This document shows, piece after piece, positions 22,045-34,378 of a stretch of 64,000 nt of DNA. The position numbers and the translations under genes were made by a program. Source of the stretch: Russula earlei (lineage: Eukaryota; Basidiomycota; Agaricomycetes; Russulales; Russulaceae). The stretch is taken from contig JAGFNK010000035.1 of the NCBI GenBank assembly GCA_025769875.1, forward strand, positions 1 through 64,000. Reading direction: 5' to 3'. The notes under the pieces are model-generated. The model saw only the letters and a list, made by a program, of their open reading frames with translations. It ran no database searches and was not told where the DNA came from. The stretch's first letter is position 1. Each line of letters starts with the position of its first letter.

Positions 22045-25000
22045 CTACATTCCTTCTTCCTCCGTACGTTCCGACAGCAACCACGCGATCTGCACGTGGT
22101 TCCTCCTCGACGCCACCTGGAGAGGCGTCTCGCCTCTTCCGTTCCGCGCGTGCGGATCCGCGCCTCGCTCGAGCAAGACGTCCACGACCTCGCGGTGTCC
22201 GAATTCTGCCGCCAAGTGCAACGCAGTCCCGACACAACCCTCCTCTTGCCAGCGGTCGTTTGCGTCGGCGTGATGGTCAAGCAACAGTCGCACGACCTCC
22301 GGGAATCCCTCTTTCGCCGCATGGTGCAACGGAGTCCCCTTCTGCATGTCCCGGGCGTCCACGTTCGCACCGTTCTCGAGGAGGGCCCGTACAACCGCTG
22401 TTTTTCCGAAGTATGACGCCGTGCGTAACGGAGTGCTGCCACAGATATCCTTCGTGTTGGGATCTGCGCCGTGATCCAATAATAACCGGACAACGCGCTC
22501 GTGGCCCATCATCGATGCAATATGCAGTGGTGTCCGCCCAACAGAGTCCGGGTGATTCACATCTGCGCCATGCTCCAACAATATCCTTGCAATCTCCAGC
22601 CTCCCAATCCGCGACGCAAAATACAGAGGAGTTTGCCCCCATGCCCTCTCGGCATTTGGATCCGCACCGCGATCGACTAGCGACTGTACGACTTCAGTGT
22701 GTCCAAGATCCGATGCTATGTGTAATGGGGTCTGAGAGTAGAAGCCTACAGGCCGCACGCCGGCGCCATGCTCCAGGAGGAGGAGCGCAACATTCGGATG
22801 TCCCTTAGCCAAAGCTGCATGTAGCGGGGTCTCGTGTGTACCACCCAGAGCATTGACATATTCTGGTTGCGTGACGACGAGATGCTGTGTCAAGTCAAAG
22901 AAACCGCAGAGCGCAGCATAGTACAACGGCGTTGCACTGGATCGCTCCGGATACACATGAGACGTGGGTGCCCCCCTGGGAATATCTATATCGTAAAGGG
23001 AGATCCACGCGGCAAAGTGTGGCTTGTTCCTGTCAAAGAGACATTCCATCCCGTCTCGGATATCCGATGTTACATTTTCGAACTGAGCATGATCAACCCA
23101 ATGCCGAGCCGCATACGATGCTAGAGGGGAGTTCTTCACCATGGTGTTGTTAGTGCGGTCGTCCAGCTGAAGGAGTATGCTGAAGCACGCTCTGGCGAGG
23201 AGAGTATGAGCTGGCTTTGGGAGAATATGGAAGTGGGAGATATGTGCGGAATTTGTGATGCGATTTGAGTTGAGGTATTCTATCACAGAGAAATGTGAGA
23301 ACTGTACGACTTGACTGCCATCGATGTCGACAATTGCAACCAAAGTGGAACAAGCGGACAGTACGGATTCTTCTGCATTCTTGGGCCGCCAGTGCGCATT
23401 GAATGTAGGAATCATTCTCACATTAGGTTGAATCGCAAAAAGCTCTGCAAGTTCCTCGACGCGAAGCGGGCGGCTAGATACCATTAAGCACTGGAATAGA
23501 CGATAGACGTAGTCCCGTATGTGCTTATCAATCCCCATTAAGGTTCGTTCATATGTTTCGTCCAAAGTTTCAGGCAGCTCATGCAAAGCTCGTCGGATGC
23601 TGGGCGGAAAGCGACGTGAAAGAGAGTCCAGCTGGCAGTAGACCCATCGGAACCTGAAGCCGCGCAGTAAGCATACAAACCGATAAATCGTGGTGATTAT
23701 AGCTTACATCCCACCACCCCTTTCGATGAGCGTATCGATGACTAGTATCTTATCCTCTTCTCTCCACTTGCTCATGGCTGGATGTGAGAGAACCACATAG
23801 CTGACATACTTCGCCACGTCCTCGTTTTGTCCACTTTGTTCGTGTAGGGACAAGTTGTGTTGTACTAAGGGTTCCAGAGCGCGCCAGATGTCTTTCTCGG
23901 GACGGCTTGAGATACAGAAATGTACATGCGGGAGGCCCAAGTTAAGAAGCTTCTGAATGACCTGGACAACCTCTGCACGCGGGGAGAGCAATCCAGAGGA
24001 GTTTGGGCACTCATCAAGCGCATCTACAATGACATAAAGTGCACCTTGTCCTGCAAGTTCGAGCATACTCTTCAAGCATCCTGTAAGCGCACCCTCACTG
24101 GGCTGTCGGGAGTCATGGTTATAGAGAGCAGAGAGGATTTTGGAAAATTTATCGGATTGATTAGAGAGTTGGACGAGAAGAGAGGACAGCAGACTGCGGA
24201 CATCTTGCTTCGCTGCATCTCGGAAATCAAAGTAAAAGAAGGCAACGGTGGCCAATCCAGCCTGGCACATGTCCCGGATGTCTTCAATGATTGTTGAGCT
24301 GTTAGATAAGACAAAAAAAAACCAATAGGTGTGGTCACGCATACCAAAGAACACTCTTTCCCGAGCCAGCTACAAATAAGAAACAATCAGCAGTGACAAG
24401 AACACGACAGGGATACACGTACGTAGACCATGGACCAAGAGAAGGGTACCCGTCGATTTCCACTCTTCGTAGATGTTGCTCTGCATAAACCAGGTAGCGG
24501 TGCCGCTGTGATGGACTTTGCGAGCGATGTTATGGTTTATCCATGGGTCTGGAGCAGACAACCAACGGCGAAAGTTCTGCTGCAACCGGTCACCTACGAG
24601 ATCACTCCAGATGATATGTCAGAAATATGTGGGGGATACGAACGTTCAGCTTTGTTTACACCCATTGCTAGCTCTTGCACGAGTACTGGGACAAATGTTA
24701 AATGCGATAGTGATTCGCACAGGTAGGACGGACGTACCGAGGGCCTGTCGGATGCCGTCTGTTGATGCTGTACCATCTACCAAACTGGTGTTTTTATGCT
24801 GGGCTCAAACGCACAGGAAGGTGATACGCACCCTCCATTATCACGACCATGTTTTTGACAAGGCCATAGACCACATCGAGGGTCTGTGCCGCTGTCGTCC
24901 GAGACTCCTCCAATGTGAGTCTATCCAGCCTCTGCAGCGCGGATTCGATGTCCCTTCCCCCCAGCCATTTCTTTGCATATTTTTTTTCTGCCACAGAGTT

Positions 25001-25681
25001 AAGTCATGGGTGGTTTCCAGCGAGGGCAGACATACCCAATCGTCCCTGGTTGATTTGTTTGGTCGCAAGAGCGAGGACAGATAACAGCTCAGACATTATC
25101 TTGACGAGCAATTCAATCGTTGAAGGCGTGAACGGAATCTCGGTATGTATCCTGAGTCGTCTGACAAGGTTCTCGATCCATTCAAAGATATCGACCAGAG
25201 CGTCGTAGCGTTCCCTCACGCACTCCACCGTCTGACAGATGCGGTCACTAATACGAGGAATTGGCGAGAGGATGACCTACCGAGAGGAGGACGCCGATCC
25301 CAGAAAAAATTGCATTTGGGGCGGGGAACGCCTACAGGTCAAGCGTTGAGGCATATACTTGACATGACACATGAAGCTGCCGGGGCTTACGAGACTACTA
25401 GTAGCTCCGGTGCAAAGGACTGAATTATTAGCAAGAGCACACATCCCGTTGACCACAGGTCTGAGCCACTTGATCAGGCTTGGATCGCCATTCCAGAACC
25501 CGTCAAAACCCTGGGCTTGTCTTTCGAGTATCGCAAGGATGGCATCAGGGGTGTTGCACTGATCGAGCATGGCCGTGAGTGGATGATCGACGAGACGTTG
25601 CCCGGTCTGTCTAGAGTAGTTAGCCAGGGCAGCATCGAAGAGCGCCTCGAAGTCCGGGGAACGGGAGCTTGTCGAAGACAT
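22045..25681 (-). CDS. Goodbye-NACHT-ankyrin STAND protein (fungal NLR), 10 exons
   Basis: Exons on minus: 25681-25391, 25331-25281, 25231-25036, 24987-24832, 24776-24738, 24685-24662, 24593-24423, 24369-24345, 24298-23708, 23653-22045. Phases agree throughout, giving about 1,050 residues with no stop. Residues about 10-130 resemble the fungal Goodbye-type N-terminal domain (HPLTAMLDQCNTPDAILAIL). A helical linker follows (SALQRLDRLTLEESRTTAAQ). NACHT: Walker A HGLPGSGKSVL near 310, built from three exons, and Walker B LYVIVDALDEC near 405. About nine ankyrin repeats (TPLHIAS...GHERVVRLLLDHGADP type) fill about 755-1045. Such proteins are signal-responsive ATPases in heterokaryon incompatibility or defence. 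The start MSSTSSRSPDF is chosen because family homology begins right after it. All exon borders are by eye. Confidence 0.88.
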
Positions 25682-26260
25682 GATGGTAGCGAGAGGCACG
25701 TCGTGTGTTATGGCCGTATTTTTTTGCAAGTGGCGCCACTGCGTTTCTTTACGCGACCGTGGCGGACAATCGCGTTCCGGGGTTCCACAGTCCACACGTT
25801 CCGAACCTCATATGAGTATTGTTTTCGCTGGGCGGCTGGCACCCCCCACTTCTCCCGCTATGGCACTACACAGCAGTATTGAGGGCGCAGCGGCCACGCA
25901 TACAACGACAGCGCACCGCACCGGGGGGAGACCCACAGCAATCTGGATGAACTTGAGTGCTCCGCATAAGGAAATAGAACGTACTTTGTAGACGTCGAGC
26001 AGTCGCAGTCTCGTACTTCTCAGACCGGGTACTGGTTCTAACTAGGGGATTGACGCTCGATGCTCGTTGTACAACAAAGTCAATGCCTCGTCGTCTCGGA
26101 CGTCCACACTCCGGCTCGTTGCGTGCGCAAGGCGAACAACGGTTGTCACTGTTGAGACACAGCCGAGTCGCGTCTTCGCGTCGGCTTAAACTGCCCGGGC
26201 GGACCATATGGTCCGGGCCATAACCGCTCACCTGTGTTCGTTAGTGATATCAGTCAGTAG
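25682..26260. other. upstream region of the NLR gene
   Basis: No convincing ORF. A near-perfect palindrome centred on CATATG (about 26193-26220, GCCCGGGCGGACCATATGG and its mirror) is the only structured element seen. GC content drops sharply after 26240, which probably marks the edge of the next repeat. Confidence 0.4.
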
Positions 26261-27180
26261 CTACAATGGCTTGATCCTTGCAAAGGAGATTATGACTTCA
26301 TTAAGTCCGTTAGGCTTTCTACCACAGCACATGGGACAAGCACCTAGATAACATCTATCTCACTGGCAGTGATCACTCATAGATGTGATGACAAGGGGGT
26401 GCATCAAGAAAAACACATAAATCTTTTTTAGCTTTGTAAAGTCTTTATAGAGTCAAAAAAGTTGAAAAGTCAACAGTCACTTGGACTGACCCTAATTCTA
26501 GAAAGTTGTGACCCAAATATCAACTATATAGCCAAGAAAGTTGAGAAAGCCACATAAGTTCTGTAAAGTTCTCAAAGTTGGAAAGTTACATCAGCCAGCC
26601 TTAGGCTATCAACCAATTTACACTCTAATGGGGCTACTGCTAAAGTTAAGAGCCCTCCATCCAATGTTGGTTTGGGACATATCTGGGACTTTAACAGACT
26701 TTACCAACTTTACTACCTTTTCTGGCTTTATGGAGGCTTGAACAGTGCTTTACTACTTTGTGAACTTTCAACTTTAGAAATACTCCCTATAAAGCTAAAC
26801 AGTCAAAAAAGTCATAAATTTTCTTGTGTTTTTGCTGATGTGGCGGAATGGGCATTTCACAAATACAGTTGGAACTTCTGTTTCAGTGTGGAATCACCCC
26901 CCCTCCTTCTATATATGGTAATTTCACATCATGTGTTAGATCACATGTTCAATTGTATTTTCTCATGAATATCAAGTATGGCACTTTTTGTGCCACACAA
27001 GGCTTCCAGCTCTTCCAGAATAGCTTTTACCTTTGATTCAAACATGCCACCCTTCAAACCACACCACATCATGAAGTACCCAATGAACGCTAAAAAGCCT
27101 TCAAGTCCATATTGACCCTGTTGCATCATGCCCTTTGCTGTGGCATGCATTGCATCCTCTCCCCACCTGAATGCTCTCTT
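26261..27180. repeat. AT-rich block with AAAGTT words left and AACTTT words right
   Basis: AAAGTT occurs at least six times between about 26500 and 26650, and the complementary AACTTT three times between about 26708 and 26775. This is a strand-switched arrangement like the subterminal zones of a small DNA transposon. Part of the left zone (TCTAGAAAGTTGTGACCC near 26498) is echoed in inverse orientation near 28505-28555. A minus-strand frame from 27435 to 26941 is open, but I recognise nothing in it. Confidence 0.4.
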
Positions 27181-27185
27181 CATCA

Positions 27186-30078
27186 TGTAAGGTGTGTGAG
27201 CCCACTGACCAGGAAACTCACATGACTTGTACCTGCACCCATGCACCATGTGACCACACCATGTTTCCTTTCTTTGCCTTTCATTGCCTTTCCCCCCTTT
27301 CCTCCAACTGTCATCACTCCTTCCCTCTCCTTCTCTTTCCATCTCACACACTCCTCTTGACATTATCCCCTCATGTTCCCCACTCTGCACCCAAGAAATG
27401 TGACAACAGCTCAAGTCAATTGCTGTCAACATCACTCACCTTGCCACCCAACTCCTCACACTCTCTCACCTACATCTATCCCCTGCACCACTAGGCTCCT
27501 TTATCCACCACATTCTTCCCCCTTTGGCATTATGTTCTTGCCCCTCTGACCAACTCTCAAGCATTGTCCTTTCCCCCACCACATGTCTATGCACAGACCC
27601 AGATGATGCATGCTCTTCATCATCATCACCTCACCCAAGGGCTTGCTGCCCATAGCATGTCAACCCTATGTCATCACTGCACCGCCTTGTGCTCTTGGAC
27701 ATTGCAGTAGGAAGAATAGGACTTTAGTGTAGATTGTCTTCCAGTTTGTCTTAGGTACAGTATTTAATGCCCAATAGCTACAGTTTTGAATATGAGTCCT
27801 TCACAGCTCAGTGAATTGAATCAGCAGTTCTGGCTTCCTTGCATGCTCATTATCATCTACATCTGCCTGAAGAACACTTTGACTCCTTCATGATCTCTTT
27901 TCCTTCAAGAACACATGCACACACACATCTGGTTTCCCACCCACACTTCTGAGAAATCAAGCCTTGCATCTCAATTCTTGCTTGCTCCCCTCTCAGTTTC
28001 TTCCCTGTCTGTACCTGCACTCAGATCAGGTCACATGGACTCCACATGCCTGTGGTGACACACTACAACCAGGTTCAGCACCTCTTCCCAGTTGTCATCT
28101 GTGGGACCTTGGACAAGGGTTGAAGGATCTTTCAAGAACTTGCTGAGTGGATTTCCCACTGTTGCCAGAGGGGTTTCACTTGGTATTCGCTCAATTGCTA
28201 TGCAGAGTTGGGAGAGCAGCTCTGCCTCATCAGCTGGCAGCCCACCACCACCAAGTCCAAACTTTTTTTCAGCCTCCAGCCAGACCCCCCCCCTCTACCC
28301 AAGGTTCAGGATTCCCATTCCACCACCCCCTTGTGCAATGATGATGTGTATTTGTTACCTAGATAATATCTATCTTATCTCTGCATATGGGAGAGAAAGT
28401 CCTTATTGCTTGAGGATGTGATGACTGAGGTTCACAGTTTATGCTACTGGGTATACTTTATGAGGTCAGGTAGTTGGCCACCCTGACAAGTTGGCCACAG
28501 GGGACTTTCTGAACTTTCTAGAGTATTAATGCCTGTGTAGTTGATTTGGGCAGTAAGAACTATGTCCAGTGTTGCCTCAAACAAAAGTTCTTACACTGGC
28601 AGTGATTGCTTGATGAGTTAGAGGCATCTGATTGCTGCTGAGTCAGCAATATGACCAATTTGGGAAGGTCACTGGCAGGCCAAATGTGGTGGCCATACCA
28701 CAGGTGATTCATTTCAGATGCAAATCCTTTGAAACTTTGTGTTTTGTGTTTCATTTCCCTATCTGCTCTTTCTCAGCCATAACTTCTACTGTTATTTCAC
28801 TTTACTGGCCCATGTCACTCAATTCATTTCTACAACAGTTCCCATTTTGCATTTTGGACAGGCTGCATTCAGCAACACACATTGGGCTCAGATGACAATG
28901 TGCATCCAGCACCACCAGGACTTAACATCAGACTGACCTGACCTCTCACTCATAGACTTCAGAAATTTTTAAATGAATTTATTTACACCTCAATGTGCTT
29001 GGTGACACTTGTACATGCCTTATCAGCATGTCATCCTTTGGAAATTGCTGTGGGAACAGGAGGTGGCAAATGTCCACCTCTGTTTGAGATAGTAGCTATT
29101 GGGCATTAAATACTACAAACTACAGGGATGCTACTCCTCCAACTAAGGGTCTGTGAGTGTGGGATGGTGTGGTTCAGATGAGGGGTGAGGCACTGTGGGC
29201 AGCGAGCCCTTGGTTTGGATGGCGATGATGTCAGAGGACATGTCATTGGGGTCCATGTGTAGGCACATGGCAGGGCAAGGACATTGGTCCATAGACAATG
29301 ACAGAGGGGTGAGAGAAGGATGAAGGGGAGTCAACGATGGGCAAGAGCAATATGATGAAGGGATAGGGAGTGTAGGGAGCCAACCCAGGGTGCGCTGAGT
29401 TCATATGACTTGATCTGAGGGTGGGTATCAACAGAGTGTAACAGAGAGCAAGCAATGGCCATACCTAAGGCATGACACTCGATGTTTCGGAGGAGCACCT
29501 GTGGGAGAGAGAGTGTGTGTTTGTGTGTGTTCTCAAGAGAATGGTTCATCCCAGCAGATGAGGAGAGGGCAGGTGCAATAGATTGCAAAACTCAACTGTT
29601 ATTCAAGACTGTAGTTACTAGCCTTAAATCATATTCCTTCAACTGCAAGTCCACAAGCACAAGGCAGTGTGGACAGGTGAGGTGCTGTGGGCAGCAAGCC
29701 CTTGGATTGAGTGACGATGACAACAGCAAATGCATCATCAGGGTCAGTGCATAGTCATGTGATGGGTGCAAGGATGCAGTTTATGAATGATGACAGAGAG
29801 GCAAGAGCAGGATGAAAGGGAGTCGACGATGGGCAAGAGCAATATGAAGAAAAGGTAGGGAGCATGCAGACAAAGACACTAGGTGCAGGGGATGGATGTG
29901 GATGGGGGAGCGCGAGGCACAAGGTGCAGGCGAATGGGTGTTGTTGGAGTAGATCAGGTTGAGCCGCTGTCACTGTTCTCAGTGGCAGATGTGAGGAACA
30001 TGGTGGTGATGTCGAGGAATTGGCACAAGAGGGAAGGAGAGCATGAAAGGAAAAGAGTGGCAGAAGTTGGATGAAGGA
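27186..30078. repeat. copies of an old dispersed repeat (family D), both orientations
   Basis: A TGTAAGGTGTGTGAGCCCACTGAC-like opening occurs at 27186 (plus) and, reverse complemented, near 31131 and 31501. The phrase TATTTAATGCCCAATAGCTAC at about 27762-27782 recurs inverted near 29097-29117. AAGGGCTTGCTGCCCA recurs at 27638, inverted near 29200, and inverted near 29695. These look like ancient LTR copies. 28100-29000 shows no recognised gene. Confidence 0.5.
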
Positions 30079-31042
30079 TGTCATGAACCATTCTATGGAG
30101 AGGGCCCTTGAAGGACCCTTCCTTACTAGAGGAAACCCAGCCTCTATGGTGTCACCCTGTTCACATGGACAAAAGGGGTGAGTAGAGGTGTCCACAATAT
30201 CACGCACGCATTGTCATGCGAGTGATTCTTGGCACAATCAACATACAGCAAGCCCCACTTAGTGGCAACCCTTTTAGCAATAAAGGACAGTATTATAGCC
30301 TCTCTAAGGACCCTTTATGATGACTCTAAGTGCTCCACAAGAGGCACTAACAAGACACTAACAAACCTACAACATGTTATTAGACTAACTCTAATAACCA
30401 TAGAACGAACTATAAAGCAATACTAGGGGCCTTAATATAAGTATTAGGGTCGACTCTAATGACCCTAATAGAACTATATAAGGGGCCTTATAAGCAACTC
30501 TATTCCCTGAACCAAACTACAAGTCTTCAAATGACCGGCCCTAAACTAACTAACAGTAAATGAATCAGGTGCTTCGCACGTGTACTAAGGCAGTGAACAT
30601 GTGGACAGTAATGGCTCTTACTCATCAATAAGAGCCTTCTTACTCAGCAGCTTACTGAGCATGACTGAACATGCTCAGTAAGCATACTCTGACTTCTTAC
30701 TCATCCAGCAATAGTGCTTGATAACAAGGTTATGACTTGTTCCCCATTTAGCAGTTCTCCTGTAGTATATAAGTGCTCAATAAAGTAGTGGACAGTCTTC
30801 AGACTGTCCATTTGTTTACAGCACTCTCCATCCCTGGGATACTCCTTTAAGGGCCATCCCCTTGTGATCAATCTGGCCTCTTCCCTGTGTAACTTCTCAA
30901 TACTACCAGTAACTGTACCTATTTGGTACCTGGTGCTGCTTTGGACCCTACTTCTCGCTCACGCTGTCTTGGACATTTATCGACTCATCTTTGAGCTTCT
31001 CCCTTGCTCTTGAACTGGATTGTTCAACAGTGAGTTGTCACA
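30079..31042 (-). repeat. solo LTR, family C, target duplication AAGGA
   Basis: Reverse-orientation copy, 964 bp, TGTCATGAACC at the low end and TTGTCACA at the high end. AAGGA flanks it at 30074-30078 and 31043-31047. It contains the TATA phrase GTAGTATATAAGTGC (near 30770) and the mirrored AGACTGTCCATTTG. It has inserted into a family D repeat. Confidence 0.92.
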
Positions 31043-31047
31043 AAGGA

Positions 31048-31575
31048 GTGGAGGGAGAGATGATGCATGGGAGGTGGGGGTGAGTGCAAGTCATGTCAGT
31101 TTCCCAGTCAGTGGGCTCAAACACCTTACAGGTGCATGACACGAACGAGGCAGACTAGTGGTGCAGGGGATGAATGAAGATGGTAGGGCATGAGATGCAG
31201 CCAAACAGTGAAGGACTTGTGCTGTAGGTCAATGCTTGGAGGAGCCGAGCTCTGACTCCAAGACCAAAGGTGGGGGTGTCGAGCAGCAAGGCAAGTGATG
31301 TCAATGGCAATCAACTTGAGCCATTGTTGCAGTTCCTGGGCACAGAGTGGGGAATGCAGGTTGGGTTGATGTTGAAGAGAGAATGTGGGTGTGAAGGAGG
31401 AAACAGGGGGAAGGGAGGGAGAGATGACAGATGATGTGTGGAAGGTGGGGGTGAGTGCAAGTCATGTCAGTTTCCCAGTCAGCAGGCTCACACACCTGAC
31501 ACTTGCATATTAATGGACACAACATCAGATCGCAAATACCAAAATCTGATCCATTGCCCAACTATTCCTCTTGAG
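31048..31575 (-). repeat. family D repeat remnants
   Basis: Two partial copies sharing GTGAGTGCAAGTCATGTCAG and TTTCCCAGTCAG (31088-31125 and 31450-31490). No gene seen. Confidence 0.5.
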
Positions 31576-33786
31576 ATGGCAGTGCCTTCTCTATCTCCAT
31601 GTCCTGTTGTCTCTATTCCTCTTGATATTCTTAGCCAACCATGGGATGAATGAATTAAACTTGCAGTTGCAGCCATTTGAGAATCAGGTACAAAACCCAA
31701 TGTTCACCCAAATTATTTGGCACACCATGCAGCACAGGACTCTGATATCCCGAGATCTTCCCTTGGCATCCAGCTGCAAGGTATGTAGTATTTTTCAAGG
31801 CAATTCCATGTTACTGAGCATGTACTAGGGGGAAAGACTCGCCAGGAAGCACATGTTGATGAGCAGACTCTCACAGAGGCCCAGGAGGAAATCATGGTGA
31901 AATGGATCAAAGTTCAAGGCCGTCATGGTGTTCCTATGACATATGCCTCAGTTGGTCAGTGTGCTGCAGCAATTTAAGGCTGACACATTGGAGGATCATG
32001 GCCAAAACAGTTCTGCTAGCACCACTCTGATTTAAAGATGAAGAAGACTACAGGGCTAGAAAAGGCACACGCAAAAGCATTGAACCACTTTGCAGTCAAT
32101 GGATTCTTTGACATGCTGACTGAGGTGATTGAAGCATATAATATTTTGCCTGGGAATCTCTACAATATGGATGAAAAAGGTGTTCAGCTAGGTATTGGTG
32201 CAAGGATTACTACCATGATTGACCAAGATCAAAAAACTGTCTATTCCATTGAGGATGGTAACAGGGAGCTTGTTACGGTTATTGAAACCATCTGCGCTGA
32301 TGGATCTGTTCTTCATCCATCTGTGATATTCCAGGGCCAATGATGGAATTCAGAATGAAGCCAAAACAACCCTTGTAATGCAAGGTTCATTATCATTTTA
32401 GTGCTACTTAATGGCATTGATCCAACAATTGCTGACAGCATATCCATCTCTCCTAATGGTTGGACAGACCAAGAGTTGGGTTTGGCATGGCTTCAAAATG
32501 ATTTTGATCCTGTGACATGAGACAAAGCTGCTGGACAGTATCAGCTTTTAATCTTGGATGGCCATAACTCGCACTGCACCCTCACATTCTGCAAGTATGC
32601 TGCTGACAAGAAGATTATTGTTATATGTCTCCCATCACACACCACACATACCCTACAGCCATGCAATGTTGGTGCTTTTGGACCCTCACACAGTCATGGA
32701 AACACACAGTCACTCTTGCATCACAATCTCTTATTGCAATCAGAAAAGATAATCTACTAGCTCATTACCACACTGCACATGTCGAAGCACTAAAGACTAC
32801 AACAATTCAGTCTGCCTTCCAAAAAAAAAGAATATGGCCACTGAATTGTGATTCCATCCCTCTTTCAGCCTTTGAGCCATCAAAGAATACAACTACACAG
32901 GCTGCACAGCCTCTTCCTGCACATTTGCCATCCATCCTTGTCCCAACACCTACCCCAACCCCAACACCATCAGCCGCAACAGCGACCATGCTCCAACATG
33001 ATGCCAACACCCTAGGAGAAGGACTGGAGGAGTTGCTGAATGATGATGAGGAGCCAATGGAGTGGTATCACATTGACATTCCCCTACCACTTCCAGGCAC
33101 ATCATCTCAGAATGCACTTCGGGCCAAGAACTTGATGCTCCAAGACATTATTGTGCAGGCTGGTATTGCTCTGGAGGAGGATTATGCACAAATGAAACTT
33201 ATAGACCTGGAAAATGAGAGGTTGAGAAGGCAAGCATTCAAGAAGGCAAAGCAAAAAAACCAAAATAAACTGACCTCTGGACATGCATGCCACATGACAG
33301 CCATCGAAAACTTGGACTTCCTTGCATGACAGGACTGGGAGAGGGGGATGAAAGATGTCTTCAAAGAGGCTGCCCCACAATTCAAAGTCCTGAAGAAAAG
33401 CATTCTTGACCATCAGAGGGCGATCAAGAAGGTGGCCAAGCAAGAGGTAAAGAAGGCCACTATGGCTGCTGCAAGGGCAGAAAGGGCTCATGGCCATGTT
33501 AGACACACCAGAGGTGGTAGATGAGGTGGAGGCAGATGTGCAAGAGGGAGGGGTGCAGCCATGGCTGAGGGTGGTGATACAGGTGCAGACGATTTAGATT
33601 CTGAGCCATCAGGGGCAACTGAGTCATCAGAGAGCAACTCAGATTCAGACTCCAACAGTGAAGCAGAGATCCCAATTCTAAGATCATGACAACAGCACCA
33701 AATTCAGGTGATTCAAGGAGGCCACTAGGAGGCCACTGTTCCAGAGATGAGTGAGGAAGTTGCGGCAGAAGACAATGGAAACTAAC
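31576..33786 (+). pseudogene. pogo-like (DDE_1) transposase, copy 1
   Basis: An N-terminal helix-turn-helix region (WDE-stop-IKLAVAAIENQ) is followed by an intron of about 48 nt (GTATGT near 31780 to ACTAG near 31829). Then comes a CENP-B/Tc5-type HTH (EAHVDEQTL...VKWIKVQGRHGVPMTYASVGQ) and the catalytic region: YNMDEKGVQLGI (first Asp), LLILDGHNSHC (second Asp) and LPSHTTHTLQPCNVG. The C-terminal tail ends SDSNSEAEIP and EDNGN-stop. Stops inside include TGA for expected Arg (PVT-stop-DKAAG at about 32518; GGR-stop-GGG at 33522) and TGA for Trp near 32359. There is also a frameshift near 32690. A better-preserved copy is at 49367. Confidence 0.88.
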
Positions 33787-33804
33787 CTAGTACTGAGCAG
33801 CCAC

Positions 33805-34279
33805 TGTCACAGAAACTGGTACTTCAGACCAGACCGGCAACTGGGCTAGCCTACTTGGACAAGACTCATGTCTGCTTCATGTTTTGATGACTCTCATGTA
33901 CAACTCATGTATACCACTACTTTCCAGCATGTTCTTGATCGATCGCCTCCCTTCCACCACAAGGATACTATTTGATATAGCATTCCAAGTGTATATAACC
34001 TATCAGTTGATGAGGACAAGCCTTAAGCTTGTTCTCTTGTGAATATCACTGGATTCTAGCTTTGGATCTTGTAGGCTTGCAAGTATTCAAGCAAATACTT
34101 CAGAAAGTCTCTCGATCCTCTAAGTCTTCAAACATGAAGACTTATCATCTCTCATCCCTCTCCGCGGAATGTATTTGCCTCAGCAATACTGTCTCCAAGA
34201 TCCCTGAAACTCACAAAGGCTTAGTGTCTTGCTCAACTCACTATGCTCATCTTGCATGTGAACTGATTTGTCAGTGACA
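33805..34279 (+). repeat. 5' LTR of the chromovirus (475 bp)
   Basis: TGTCACAGAAACTGG to GTCAGTGACA, with a TATA-like GTGTATATAACC near 33990. The terminal inverted word is TGTCAC/GTGACA. The sequence after the LTR (CTGCCCCCAGTTGGTGACAT) should hold the primer site, but I cannot assign the tRNA. Confidence 0.85.
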
Positions 34280-34378
34280 CTGCCCCCAGTTGGTGACATC
34301 AGAACAAGCTTACCTTCAAACCCTGAACCCTGAATGTGTACATACACATCCACCCATGAATATATCAATTTCTCCAGA

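Noticed and set aside
22002..22808. 268-codon plus-strand ORF over the ankyrin region
   Set aside because: Antisense shadow of the GC-rich NLR coding exon.
26193..26220. GC palindrome around CATATG as a possible operator or terminator
   Set aside because: No gene context supports a regulatory role; recorded only as structure upstream of the NLR gene.
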